Counted from the stretch's first letter, positions 1-6,828 are shown. The stretch: 7,472 bases of DNA from Clostridiaceae bacterium (GCA_029256485.1 JAQSXU010000155.1:1-7472), one strand, 5' to 3'. A program made the numbers and translations. Notes: generated by a model from the letters alone, not told the origin.

Positions 1-3
1 TAT

Positions 4-13
4 CCCTCCCTCC
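4..13 (-). promoter_or_regulatory. Shine-Dalgarno sequence of the next gene, probably rpsU (off the left edge)
   Basis: Read on the minus strand this is GGAGGGAGGG, a strong match to the 16S anti-Shine-Dalgarno sequence. Only three more bases (ATA) follow before the window ends, so the start codon must lie just outside. Together with the promoter at 78-107 it shows that another minus-strand gene begins here. In Bacillus the gene after the dnaK operon is rpsU (ribosomal protein S21); that identity is inferred from gene order only, because none of the coding sequence is visible. Confidence 0.75.
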
Positions 14-48
14 GCTAGCTCAATCTAATTTCAAAAATTAAACATAGC

Positions 49-74
49 CAATGTGGGTTATAATTAGCACATTG
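49..74 (-). repeat. 7-bp inverted repeat at the expected transcription start of the downstream gene
   Basis: The arms CAATGTG (49-55) and CACATTG (68-74) are perfect inverted repeats separated by 12 AT-rich bases. The element lies directly downstream of the -10 box at 78-83, covering the predicted start site near position 71. It could be an operator that blocks initiation or a hairpin at the 5' end of the leader RNA. The arms are seen directly; any role is inference. Confidence 0.4.
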
Positions 75-77
75 TTT

Positions 78-107
78 ATTATACAACACCAAATCCTTTG
101 CTGTCAA
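78..107 (-). promoter_or_regulatory. Sigma-A-type promoter, consensus -35 and -10 boxes, for the gene off the left edge
   Basis: On the minus strand, TTGACA (102-107) and TATAAT (78-83) are both perfect consensus hexamers separated by 18 bp, one base more than the optimum. Transcription would start near position 71 and give a leader of about 60 to 70 bases before the Shine-Dalgarno sequence at 4-13. A strong constitutive promoter fits a ribosomal protein gene such as rpsU. It means the next gene need not depend on readthrough from the dnaK operon. Confidence 0.85.
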
Positions 108-123
108 CTGTTTCGTTAAACAG
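108..123 (-). repeat. 6-bp inverted repeat abutting the -35 box
   Basis: CTGTTT and AAACAG form a perfect 6-bp inverted repeat around the four bases CGTT. It lies between the stop codon of the HIT gene and the -35 box at 102-107, touching the box. As a terminator for the upstream operon it is poor: the stem is short, has only two G-C pairs, and is followed by GTTGACA and not by a run of T. It may be a weak pause or protein-binding site, or chance. Confidence 0.3.
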
Positions 124-147
124 ATAGGCTATATTTACATAATTTTA

Positions 148-492
148 TTAGCCTGGTGGCCAATTAAGACTTCTTCCACCCAATAGATGAAAATGCATGT
201 GCAGAACTGATTGACCACCATATTCTCCACAGTTATTTACTACTCTATAACCCTTTTCATCAATTTGAAAGTCCTTAGCAAGTTTTTGAATTACCATAAA
301 AATATGAGATATTATCTTACCATCTTCCGGCTTTAACTCATTTAAGCTTGCTATATGTTTTTTAGGAATAATGACAAAATGAATAGGAGCTTCAGGATTT
401 ATGTCTTTAAAAGCAAGAACTTCATTATCTTCATAAACCTTGGTGCTTGGTATTTCTCCCTTAGCAATTTTACAAAATAAGCAATCTTCCAT
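148..492 (-). CDS. hinT: HIT family (HINT-type) purine nucleotide-binding hydrolase
   Basis: This 114-residue protein is a complete single-domain histidine triad protein, the usual size for the HINT branch. The signature is HMHFHLL at residues 98-104; by analogy with characterised HINT proteins the middle histidine, H100, should be the nucleophile. NCGEYGGQSV (87-96) before the triad and GGR (105-107) after it are typical of the family, as is the WPPG C-terminus of Gram-positive members. CLFC (4-7) with H46 and H98 could hold the structural zinc seen in relatives. Family members hydrolyse adenosine phosphoramidates and aminoacyl-adenylates; the physiological substrate is unclear. It should be cytosolic, as no signal peptide or membrane segment is visible. 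The ATG start has an AGGAGGT site 6 bases upstream. It follows mtaB by 24 bp, so it is probably the last gene of the operon. Family is certain; the symbol rests on similarity to HinT. Confidence 0.93.
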   Translation of the reverse strand: MEDCLFCKIAKGEIPSTKVYEDNEVLAFKDINPEAPIHFVIIPKKHIASLNELKPEDGKIISHIFMVIQKLAKDFQIDEKGYRVVNNCGEYGGQSVLHMHFHLLGGRSLNWPPG

Positions 493-516
493 GTTTTCAC
501 CTCCTTAAAAGATAGA

Positions 517-1818
517 CTATAATAATATTCCTTTCATATGCTCTTCTTCTACAGAAATTAATTTTGTTTCTAATGTATTACCACAAATATTCTTATTACT
601 TTTTGCTAATACCTTTATATAATTAGGAGTATATCCTTCATAATAGTCTTCATTTCCCTGAATTTTTTGCTCAAATAAAACATTCTGAGTTGTGTTTAAA
701 AATTTATTCATAAACTCTTCTTCTAAGCTAATATTTAATTTCATCAAGGCATCACTTCTAAATTCCTTAATGTTACCATGAACTTGATTTTCCATTGAAG
801 CAGCCTTTGTTCCCTTTCTAGGGCTAAATTTAAATATATGCATCTTGCTTAATTTTATACTTTTAAGAAATTCATATGTTATATTAAATTCTTCTTCAGT
901 CTCTCCTGGAAAACCAACTATTATATCAGTAGTAATGGATACTCCATGTATATAAGCTCTTAAATCGTCTACTATGTTTCTATACTGATCTGTGGTGTAC
1001 CTTCTGTTCATTCTTTTTAATGTTTCATCACATCCGCTTTGCAGTGATAAGTGAAAATGAGGGCATAATTTCTTCAATTTACCTAGTCTCTCAGCTATTC
1101 CTTTAGTAAAATATGTGGGATCCATTGATCCTATTCTTATTCTATCAATGCCTTCAATTGCTTCAATTGCTTCAAGTAATTTAGCCAAGTCCCAATTTTC
1201 ATTTAAGTCACTGCCATAAGATGCCATATCAATGCCTGATAAAATAATTTCCTTAAAATTATGTTTTGCAAGTTCCTTCACTTCATTTATTACTACGGAT
1301 GGGTCCTTTGAGCAGACGGCTCCTCTTGCGAAAGGAATAAGGCAGTATGAGCAAAATCTATTACATCCATCTTGAATTTTCAAAAAAGCCCTTGTTTTGT
1401 CCTGGTACTCTTCAATTACCAAATTCTCAAAAACCTTATTTTTCAAAACATCTTTAACCTGTAAAATTTTTTTATTTTCTTCTCTAGCTCTATTTACCCA
1501 GTATACAATATCTCCCTTATTTCTAGTTCCAAGTACTACATCTACACCAGGAATTTGAGATACTTCATCTGGAGCAATTTGTGAGTAACATCCCACAACT
1601 GCAATAATAGCATTTTCATTCTGCCTTCTAGCTCTGCTTATCATCTGTCTTGATTTTTTGTCACCCATATTGGTAACCGTACAGGTATTTATTACATAAA
1701 CATCTGAAAATTCATCAAATGGTACAATTTCATAACCCTGTTTAATAAATTTTTCAGACATTGCCTCTGTTTCATATGTATTAACTCTACAACCTAATGT
1801 AGAAAAAGCAACTTTCAT
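517..1818 (-). CDS. mtaB: tRNA (N6-L-threonylcarbamoyladenosine(37)-C2)-methylthiotransferase MtaB
   Basis: This 433-residue radical SAM enzyme is of the MiaB/MtaB class (YqeV in Bacillus subtilis). MtaB converts t6A37 to ms2t6A37 in tRNAs reading ANN codons, which supports decoding accuracy. The N-terminal UPF0004 domain carries three cluster cysteines, C10 (LGCRVNTYE), C46 (NTCTVT) and C77 (GCYSQ). The radical SAM motif is C152-N-R-F-C156-S-Y-C159. Further family motifs are SGIDMASYG, SLQSGCDETLKRMNRRY and DIIVGFPGETEEEF. The last 60 or so residues are where the tRNA-binding TRAM domain sits in this class. The N-terminal LGCRVNTYE favours MtaB over MiaB, and so does the gene neighbourhood, which matches yqeV. 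One small oddity is C169 in RGAVCSKDP, where I recall many homologues having arginine. The ATG start has AGGAGG 7 bases upstream; rsmE ends 18 bp before it. Confidence 0.95.
   Translation of the reverse strand: MKVAFSTLGCRVNTYETEAMSEKFIKQGYEIVPFDEFSDVYVINTCTVTNMGDKKSRQMISRARRQNENAIIAVVGCYSQIAPDEVSQIPGVDVVLGTRNKGDIVYWVNRAREENKKILQVKDVLKNKVFENLVIEEYQDKTRAFLKIQDGCNRFCSYCLIPFARGAVCSKDPSVVINEVKELAKHNFKEIILSGIDMASYGSDLNENWDLAKLLEAIEAIEGIDRIRIGSMDPTYFTKGIAERLGKLKKLCPHFHLSLQSGCDETLKRMNRRYTTDQYRNIVDDLRAYIHGVSITTDIIVGFPGETEEEFNITYEFLKSIKLSKMHIFKFSPRKGTKAASMENQVHGNIKEFRSDALMKLNISLEEEFMNKFLNTTQNVLFEQKIQGNEDYYEGYTPNYIKVLAKSNKNICGNTLETKLISVEEEHMKGILL
1152..1175. repeat. Short in-frame tandem repeat, 9-bp unit, inside mtaB
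   Basis: The 9-base unit CTTCAATTG occurs about 2.7 times in a row on the plus strand. In mtaB it encodes the EAIEAIEG stretch in the radical SAM domain. A whole-unit gain or loss would add or remove three residues without a frameshift. It is probably just repeated Glu-Ala-Ile codons. Confidence 0.5.
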
Positions 1819-1836
1819 TAAATTTCCTCCTACTTT

Positions 1837-2598
1837 TTATATGCCGCCCCCTAAATCGCCTAATTCATACCCAAGTAATGAAATACAAATAAAACCAGCT
1901 GTCTCAGTTCTTAATATTCTAGGTCCCAAGGTAACTATGTAAGCTCCCAAAGCCTTCAGCTTGTTAATCTCTTCTTCCTCAAAGCCCCCCTCTGGTCCTA
2001 TAATAACTGCAACTTTCTTAATTTTTTCTATTTTAGCTTCATCAATAGATTGAATTACTTTTTTTATACCATAGCCATTTTCATTTTCATACGGAACCAC
2101 TACCAAATCAAAATCATCAATTTTATTTATTAAAGTGCTGAATTCCATAGGAGTATTTGTTACCGGTATCAAAGATCTTTTGCTTTGCTTGCAGGCTTCT
2201 AATGCAATCTTATTCCATCTATCTACCTTTTTAAAGTCACCTATTTCACCTTTAACTACAACTCTTTCCGTTAATATAGGTGTTATTTCTTTGACTCCTA
2301 ATTCTGTGGCTTTTTGAACAATTAAATCCATTTTACTGGATTTAGGAAGCCCCTGAAATAGATAAAATTCCACAGGACTTTCATTATATGTATCTACCGC
2401 TTCTTTTATTTTAACAATTACTTGTTTTTTATTTATTTCTGATATTTCACCAATAAATTCTTTTCCCTCACAATTATTTAAGAATATTTTTTCACCTTCT
2501 TGGAGTCTCAAAACCTTATAAATATGTTTAACATCCTCTCCATCTATTGTGACCATATCTCCATGAAAATTTATTTTAGGAACAAAAAACTTATTCAT
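1837..2598 (-). CDS. rsmE: 16S rRNA (uracil(1498)-N3)-methyltransferase RsmE
   Basis: This 253-residue SPOUT-class methyltransferase (YqeU in Bacillus) has the normal family length. RsmE methylates N3 of U1498 in the decoding region of 16S rRNA, using S-adenosylmethionine, on the assembled 30S subunit. The N-terminal 70 or so residues form the PUA-like RNA-binding part, with HIYKVLR at 25-31. The SPOUT domain follows, with KMDLIVQKATELG (89-101), EACKQSKR (134-141), the SAM-binding loop IIGPEGGF (199-206) and LGPRILRTETA (224-234), which belongs to the trefoil knot region. All expected motifs are present. The ATG start has an AGAGGAGA site about 5 bases upstream. prmA ends only 14 bp before the start and mtaB begins 18 bp after the stop, which implies co-transcription. 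The protein should be soluble and cytosolic. Confidence 0.96.
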   Translation of the reverse strand: MNKFFVPKINFHGDMVTIDGEDVKHIYKVLRLQEGEKIFLNNCEGKEFIGEISEINKKQVIVKIKEAVDTYNESPVEFYLFQGLPKSSKMDLIVQKATELGVKEITPILTERVVVKGEIGDFKKVDRWNKIALEACKQSKRSLIPVTNTPMEFSTLINKIDDFDLVVVPYENENGYGIKKVIQSIDEAKIEKIKKVAVIIGPEGGFEEEEINKLKALGAYIVTLGPRILRTETAGFICISLLGYELGDLGGGI

Positions 2599-2612
2599 AA
2601 TTTCTCCTCTAA

Positions 2613-3548
2613 TTACAATTTAGCTACAATACAAACCCATTCGCCCTCTTCATTTACTTCTTCTATTTTAAGTCCGGCACAGTTGAATTTATCAATTACA
2701 TCTTGCTTCCTTGAATTAATTATACCAGATGCAATAAATCTACCTCCCGGAAGTATAAAATCTTTAATGCTATCTGTTAAGAATATAATAACATCTGCAA
2801 TTATATTTGCAACCACAATATTAGCTTTTCCTTTTACAACATCCATTAGATTTCCATGAATTATTTCTATATTATTCAGCCCATTGTAGCTCACATTCTC
2901 TGAAGCTGATTTAACTGCTACTGGATCTAAATCTACCCCTATTGCCTTCTTAGCATTAAGTTTTGCAGCTGTAATTGCAAGAATTCCAGAACCGGTTCCT
3001 ATATCAAATACAATAGAATCACTATTTACATACTTCTCCAGGGCCTTTATGCACATCCTTGTAGTTTCATGAGTTCCAGTTCCAAATGCCATTCCAGGGT
3101 CCAATTCCACTACAATTTCATCATCCTTGGTATCATAGTTTTCCCAAATAGGTTTTACTACAATTTTATCTCCTACCTTGGCTGGTTTGTAATACTTTTT
3201 CCAGTTATTTTCCCAATCCTCTTCATTTACTTTTGTAACTGTTACAACACCTTGACCTTTATCTATTCCAAATTCCTTTAGGTTTTCAATGCTGCTTTTT
3301 ATATAACTTAAATGTTTTTCAAATTCTTCATCTTCTTTAAAATATCCCTTGATTACAGCTCCTTCTTTTACTTTCAGTAAAGACTCATCAAAATAATCCC
3401 AATCTCCAGGATGTTTTTTCTTAAATTCTATGTCCTGCGGATCTTCTATTGAGATACCATTGACTGGTGTATTATATAATATTCCAGAAACTGCTTCTAT
3501 TGCTTCACTGCTAGTTATTATTGTAACTTCTAACCAATTCTTATCCAT
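2613..3548 (-). CDS. prmA: Ribosomal protein L11 methyltransferase PrmA
   Basis: This 311-residue class I SAM-dependent methyltransferase (YqeT in Bacillus) has the usual length. PrmA trimethylates amino groups of ribosomal protein L11, which helps form the GTPase-associated centre of the 50S subunit. Residues 1 to about 100 are the substrate-recognition domain, followed by a linker with [14 protein letters not shown] (109-122). The catalytic domain has the family signature [14 protein letters not shown] (150-163), SAM motif [12 protein letters not shown] (180-190), the acidic end of strand 2 in GVDLDP (204-209) and the NIIADV motif (248-253). No key residue is missing. The ATG start has AAGGAGG 7 bases upstream. 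An 84-bp gap separates it from dnaJ and holds a terminator-like hairpin and a possible promoter, so prmA may head a sub-operon with rsmE, mtaB and the HIT gene. Confidence 0.96.
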   Translation of the reverse strand: MDKNWLEVTIITSSEAIEAVSGILYNTPVNGISIEDPQDIEFKKKHPGDWDYFDESLLKVKEGAVIKGYFKEDEEFEKHLSYIKSSIENLKEFGIDKGQGVVTVTKVNEEDWENNWKKYYKPAKVGDKIVVKPIWENYDTKDDEIVVELDPGMAFGTGTHETTRMCIKALEKYVNSDSIVFDIGTGSGILAITAAKLNAKKAIGVDLDPVAVKSASENVSYNGLNNIEIIHGNLMDVVKGKANIVVANIIADVIIFLTDSIKDFILPGGRFIASGIINSRKQDVIDKFNCAGLKIEEVNEEGEWVCIVAKL

Positions 3549-3582
3549 ATTTATTCCTCCTTAAAAATGAAACTGTACTTTG

Positions 3583-3611
3583 ATTTAAATGCAAGAAACT
3601 TCGTTTGTCAA
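3583..3611 (-). promoter_or_regulatory. Possible sigma-A promoter for prmA-rsmE-mtaB-HIT
   Basis: On the minus strand a perfect -35 hexamer TTGACA (3606-3611) is followed after 17 bp by TTAAAT (3583-3588), which matches 4 of 6 bases of the -10 consensus. The start site would fall near 3576, leaving a short leader before the prmA Shine-Dalgarno sequence at 3556-3562. The -35 box lies in the loop and inner stem of the hairpin at 3596-3628. The exact -35 and optimal spacing support it, while the weak -10 and the AT-rich context lower confidence. Confidence 0.5.
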
Positions 3612-3628
3612 CATGGCAAACGAAGTTT
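3596..3628 (-). terminator. Perfect 12-bp stem after dnaJ, probable (partial) transcription terminator
   Basis: AAACTTCGTTTG (3596-3607) and CAAACGAAGTTT (3617-3628) are perfect inverted repeats around a 9-base loop. The stem begins 5 bases after the dnaJ stop codon. In the minus-strand transcript the 3' side reads GUUUCUUGCAUUU, an interrupted U-tract, so termination is probably incomplete and some readthrough into prmA is expected. The plus-strand tail is more T-rich, but no plus-strand gene is present. It may also protect the 3' end of a grpE-dnaK-dnaJ message. Confidence 0.65.
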
Positions 3629-3632
3629 TAAT

Positions 3633-4769
3633 TTATTTAAAACTGTCTTTGAATTTATCCATAAAAGATTTTTTCTGTTCTCCTTCTGGCATGTCTCCAC
3701 TTGCTGCCATATACATCATTAAAGATTCCCTTTGCTTTTGAGTTAAGGTCTTAGGTATATCCACAACTATAGAAACATATTCATCTCCTCTGCCTTTTCC
3801 ATTAACTTTAGGAACGCCTTTATTTCTCAATCTAAAAACTGTCCCCGGCTGAGTTCCTGAAGGTACTTCATATTTGACGTCACCATCTACAGTTGGTACT
3901 GTCAATTCTATGCCTAATGAAGCTTGAGCAAAACCTATATGCCTATCAATATATATATCAAAGCCTTTTCTCTTAAATTCAGCATGAGGTAAAACTCTGA
4001 TATTTATATATAAATCTCCTGCAGGACCGCCGTTATTTCCATGTTCTCCCTGTCCTCTCAAAGGCATAACATTACCTGTATCAACACCTGCTGGTATATT
4101 AACTTTTATTTTTCTTTGCTTTCTTACTTTACCGCTTCCACCACAGCTATGACATGGATCTGAGATAATAGTACCTTTACCTCCACATTTATCACAGGCA
4201 GTCATATTAACAAAGCTTCCAAATGGTGTATTCCTTTGAGATCTAATCTGTCCTGTTCCACCACATTTATCACAGGTCTTTGGATGTGTTCCCTCCTTGG
4301 CCCCAGTTCCATGACACTTTTCGCAGGTTTCACTTCTATTAATTGATATTTCCTTTTCAATTCCAAAAACAGCTTCCTCAAACTTTAATGTGATAGTGTA
4401 TTCAAGATCAGCTCCTCTTTCAGGACCATTTTTTCTCCTTCTTCCTCCTCCAGAGAAACCACCTCCAAAGAAACTTTCAAATATATCACCAAATCCACCA
4501 AGATCTGAAAAATCAAAGCCGGAAGCATCGAATCCGCCGCCGCCGGAAAAATCTGCTGTGCCAAATTGATCATATTGTGCTTTTTTTTGAGGATCAGATA
4601 GAACTTGATAAGCCTCATTTATTTCTTTAAACTGTTCTTCTGCCTCTTTATTTCCTTGATTTTTATCTGGATGGTATTTTAATGCCATTTTTCTAAATGC
4701 CTTTTTAATATCATCATCGCTTGCACCTTTTTGCAGCCCTAGTACTTCGTAGTAGTCTTTATTTGCCAC
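3633..4769 (-). CDS. dnaJ: Chaperone protein DnaJ (Hsp40 co-chaperone)
   Basis: This is a full-length class I J-protein of 378 residues. DnaJ delivers unfolded substrates to DnaK and stimulates its ATPase. The J domain covers residues 5 to about 70, with the essential HPD at 33-35. A Gly/Phe-rich linker follows at about 74-109. The zinc-finger domain has four CxxCxGxG repeats with cysteines at 149/152, 166/169, 192/195 and 206/209, so both zinc sites are complete. The C-terminal substrate-binding and dimerisation domains include FAQASLG (280-286) and GRGDEYV (326-332). Translation starts at GTG: the second codon upstream is an in-frame TAA, and the next methionine is at residue 28, inside the J domain. 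The ribosome binding site is non-ideal. It lies 148 bp after dnaK and 84 bp before prmA, and probably shares the heat-induced transcript of dnaK. Confidence 0.98.
   Translation of the reverse strand: MANKDYYEVLGLQKGASDDDIKKAFRKMALKYHPDKNQGNKEAEEQFKEINEAYQVLSDPQKKAQYDQFGTADFSGGGGFDASGFDFSDLGGFGDIFESFFGGGFSGGGRRRKNGPERGADLEYTITLKFEEAVFGIEKEISINRSETCEKCHGTGAKEGTHPKTCDKCGGTGQIRSQRNTPFGSFVNMTACDKCGGKGTIISDPCHSCGGSGKVRKQRKIKVNIPAGVDTGNVMPLRGQGEHGNNGGPAGDLYINIRVLPHAEFKRKGFDIYIDRHIGFAQASLGIELTVPTVDGDVKYEVPSGTQPGTVFRLRNKGVPKVNGKGRGDEYVSIVVDIPKTLTQKQRESLMMYMAASGDMPEGEQKKSFMDKFKDSFK
4534..4546 (-). other. GC-only patch in the Gly/Phe linker of dnaJ
   Basis: Thirteen consecutive G or C bases encode part of SGGGGF in DnaJ (around residues 75-80), using three GGC glycine codons in a row. 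Elsewhere in the window glycine is mostly GGA or GGT. The patch stands out from the AT-rich background. It falls in a low-complexity linker, so repeat slippage is a simpler explanation than transfer. Confidence 0.5.
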
Positions 4770-4776
4770 CCTTTAT

Positions 4777-4788
4777 TCACCACCCTTT
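4777..4788 (-). promoter_or_regulatory. Non-ideal ribosome binding site of dnaJ, fixing the GTG start
   Basis: On the minus strand the sequence is AAAGGGTGGTGA, ending 7 bases before the GTG codon. It resembles AAAGGAGGTGA, but GT replaces the central A, so the core GGAGG is broken. The other complete genes here have uninterrupted cores of GAGGAG or better with ATG starts. The weak site plus GTG suggests that DnaJ is translated less efficiently than DnaK, which would fit a sub-stoichiometric co-chaperone. Confidence 0.7.
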
Positions 4789-4841
4789 AAATTGTTAAAT
4801 TACATAATTTACAATTACTAGTAAACCATGTCCTGACTCAA

Positions 4842-4875
4842 ATCAAGGGAGGAGTAGAATTACCCTTCCCTTGAT
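4842..4875 (-). ncRNA. 34-nt mRNA hairpin between dnaK and dnaJ
   Basis: ATCAAGGGA (4842-4850) and TCCCTTGAT (4867-4875) pair perfectly over 9 bp. In the minus-strand RNA the stem continues past one A-C mismatch with GGGUA/UACUC (one G-U pair) and closes on an AUUC tetraloop, so nearly the whole element is paired. Only a short UUUGAG follows, so it is not a convincing intrinsic terminator. A processing or stability element that sets the dnaK to dnaJ message ratio is plausible, but that is inference. It is a cis element of the mRNA, not a separate RNA gene. Confidence 0.5.
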
Positions 4876-4879
4876 CCCA

Positions 4880-4898
4880 TAGTATATATTATATACTA
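4880..4898. repeat. 19-bp AT-rich palindrome downstream of dnaK
   Basis: TAGTATATA and TATATACTA are perfect 9-bp arms around a single central base. The palindrome lies 19 bp after the dnaK stop codon and 4 bp before the hairpin at 4842-4875. It contains a TATAAT on the minus strand, so it could be a -10 region with dyad symmetry, an operator, or a chance AT run in an AT-rich genome. Confidence 0.45.
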
Positions 4899-4915
4899 AA
4901 CATTTAATTTGTCAT
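4888..4915 (-). promoter_or_regulatory. Possible internal promoter upstream of dnaJ
   Basis: On the minus strand, ATGACA (4910-4915, 5 of 6 consensus bases) is followed after 16 bp by a perfect TATAAT (4888-4893). The -35 box starts 3 bases past the dnaK stop codon. Transcription would begin near 4881, placing the 34-nt hairpin at the very 5' end of a dnaJ message. Such matches occur by chance in AT-rich DNA. Confidence 0.35.
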
Positions 4916-4917
4916 TA

Positions 4918-6795
4918 TTATTTATCATCTTCTACTTTAAAATCAGCATCTACTACATTGTCGTCCTTTTTGTCATTATTAGTTCCTGCATTTGTTCCGC
5001 CCATATTATTAGGATCAAAACCAGCACCAGCGCCTGTTCCAGCTTCAGCACCATTTGCACCTGAAGCTTGATACATTTTTGATGATACTGCATAAAATGC
5101 TTGTGTTAATTCTTCAGTAGCTTTCTTTATTGCTTCCAGATCCTGTCCGTCTTTTACAGCATTAACTGCTTTAATTTTATCTTCAATATTTGTTTTATCC
5201 TCTGCAGAAACTTTATCTCCTAATTCTTTCAATGTTTTTTCGCACTGATAAACCATTTGATCAGCATTATTTTTAACTTCTATAGCTTCTTTTCTCTTTT
5301 TATCTTCTTCTGCAAATCTCTCAGCTTCCTTAACAGCCTTATCTATTTCATCATCATTTAAATTTGTTGATGCTGTAATAGTAATATTAGCTTCTTTTCC
5401 TGTTCCCTTGTCTTTAGCAGAAACATTTACTATACCATTTGCATCTATATCAAATGTTACTTCTATCTGTGGAATTCCTCTTGGAGCAGGTGCTATTCCA
5501 GAAAGAGTAAATCTTCCTAGTGTCTTATTGTCTGCTGCCATTTGTCTTTCACCTTGAACTACATGAATTTCAACGGAAGTCTGACCATCTGCTGCAGTTG
5601 AGAATACTTGACTCTTTCTTGTAGGTATTGTTGTATTTCTTGTTATTAATGAAGTAGATATTCCGCCATAAGTTTCAATTCCTAATGTTAATGGTGTTAC
5701 ATCAAGAAGTAAAACATCTTTTACATCACCAGTTAATACACCAGCTTGAATTGCAGCTCCTACAGCAACGCATTCATCTGGGTTAACGCCCTTTGATGGT
5801 TCTTTGCCAGTAAAGCTCTTTACAACCTCTTGTACAGCAGGTATTCTTGTAGAACCTCCTACTAAAATTACCTTATCTACTTCACTCATTGACAATCCAG
5901 CATCTGCAAGTGCTTTTCTCATTGGTTCGATAGTTGCATCAACTAACTCATGTGTTAATTCATTAAACTTAGCTCTTGTTAAATTAATATCTATGTGTTT
6001 TGGACCTGTTGCATCTGCAGTTATAAATGGTAAGTTAATATTTGTCTGCATTGATGAAGAAAGTTCTATTTTAGCTTTTTCTGCAGCTTCTTTTAATCTC
6101 TGTAAAGCCATTTTATCATTTCTTAAATCAATTCCATTTTCAGATTTAAATGTATTAGCTATATAATCCATTAATTTTTGGTCAAAATCATCTCCACCTA
6201 ATTTTGTGTTACCATTTGTTGACTTAACTTCAAATACACCATCACCTAATTCAAGTATAGAAACATCGAATGTTCCACCGCCTAGATCGTATACTAAAAT
6301 CTTCTGGCTTTTATCCATTTTGTCAAGTCCATAAGCAAGTGAAGCTGCTGTTGGTTCGTTTATAATTCTTAGGACTTCAAGTCCGGCTATTTTACCAGCA
6401 TCCTTTGTTGCCTGTCTTTGGCTGTCGTTAAAATATGCAGGTACTGTAATTACTGCTTGATTTACTTTTTCTCCTAAATAAGCTTCAGCATCTGCTTTTA
6501 GCTTCTGTAATATCATTGCTGATATTTCCTGAGGTGTGTATTTTTTATCATCAATTGCAACGCTATGATCTGTTCCCATATGTCTCTTAATTGACATTAT
6601 TGTTTTGTCAGGGTTTGTTATTGACTGTCTCTTTGCAACCTGACCTACTAATCTCTCCCCATTTGCCTGGAATGATACTACTGATGGAGTTGTTCTAGCT
6701 CCTTCAGAGTTAGGGATTACAACTGGATCCCCACCTTCCATAACTGCTACACATGAATTTGTTGTTCCTAAATCAATACCTATTACCTTTGCCAT
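4918..6795 (-). CDS. dnaK: Chaperone protein DnaK (Hsp70)
   Basis: This is a complete 625-residue Hsp70, the ATP-driven cytosolic chaperone at the centre of the DnaK-DnaJ-GrpE cycle. The nucleotide-binding domain has DLGTTNS (8-14), [11 protein letters not shown] (147-157), DLGGGTFD (170-177) and VGGSTRIP (312-319). T175 matches the autophosphorylated T199 of Escherichia coli, an offset of 24 residues that reflects the missing insertion after about residue 73, as in Gram-positive DnaKs. The interdomain linker is VLLLD (361-365), followed by the beta-sandwich substrate-binding domain and the helical lid to about 575. The tail is Gly/Ala/Asn-rich and ends in an acidic [10 protein letters not shown]. 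The ATG start has AGGAGGG 9 bases upstream. grpE ends 72 bp before it. Regulation by HrcA/CIRCE upstream is expected from the family but is not visible here. Confidence 0.99.
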   Translation of the reverse strand: MAKVIGIDLGTTNSCVAVMEGGDPVVIPNSEGARTTPSVVSFQANGERLVGQVAKRQSITNPDKTIMSIKRHMGTDHSVAIDDKKYTPQEISAMILQKLKADAEAYLGEKVNQAVITVPAYFNDSQRQATKDAGKIAGLEVLRIINEPTAASLAYGLDKMDKSQKILVYDLGGGTFDVSILELGDGVFEVKSTNGNTKLGGDDFDQKLMDYIANTFKSENGIDLRNDKMALQRLKEAAEKAKIELSSSMQTNINLPFITADATGPKHIDINLTRAKFNELTHELVDATIEPMRKALADAGLSMSEVDKVILVGGSTRIPAVQEVVKSFTGKEPSKGVNPDECVAVGAAIQAGVLTGDVKDVLLLDVTPLTLGIETYGGISTSLITRNTTIPTRKSQVFSTAADGQTSVEIHVVQGERQMAADNKTLGRFTLSGIAPAPRGIPQIEVTFDIDANGIVNVSAKDKGTGKEANITITASTNLNDDEIDKAVKEAERFAEEDKKRKEAIEVKNNADQMVYQCEKTLKELGDKVSAEDKTNIEDKIKAVNAVKDGQDLEAIKKATEELTQAFYAVSSKMYQASGANGAEAGTGAGAGFDPNNMGGTNAGTNNDKKDDNVVDADFKVEDDK

Positions 6796-6811
6796 TTTTT
6801 ATTTCCCTCCT

Positions 6812-6828
6812 AATATTTAAGAAATATT
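6812..6828 (-). repeat. AT-only 7-bp inverted repeat next to the dnaK ribosome binding site
   Basis: AATATTT (6812-6818) and AAATATT (6822-6828) form a 7-bp stem with a 3-base loop directly upstream of the dnaK Shine-Dalgarno sequence (6805-6811). The stem has only A-T pairs and would melt easily. Its position could suggest a thermosensitive 5' structure, but it does not cover the ribosome binding site, and such repeats are common in DNA this AT-rich. Confidence 0.2.

Noticed and set aside
64..70. TTAGCAC, resembling one half of the CIRCE operator (TTAGCACTC)
   Set aside because: Only 7 of 9 bases match, and no GAGTGCTAA arm lies 9 bases away on either side. CIRCE is expected upstream of hrcA, outside the window.
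108..123. Intrinsic terminator after the HIT gene
   Set aside because: The stem is only 6 bp with two G-C pairs and has no T-run after it, so it is reported only as an inverted repeat. Readthrough into the next gene remains possible.
2500..2859. Plus-strand open frame of about 119 codons across the prmA-rsmE boundary
   Set aside because: It is antisense to two well-supported genes and its translation shows no recognisable motif. The same applies to the shorter plus-strand frames at 2135-2317, 3069-3281 and 5804-6166.
4385..4618. Minus-strand open frame of 77 codons inside dnaJ in another frame
   Set aside because: It lies wholly within the conserved dnaJ coding region and has no recognisable domain.
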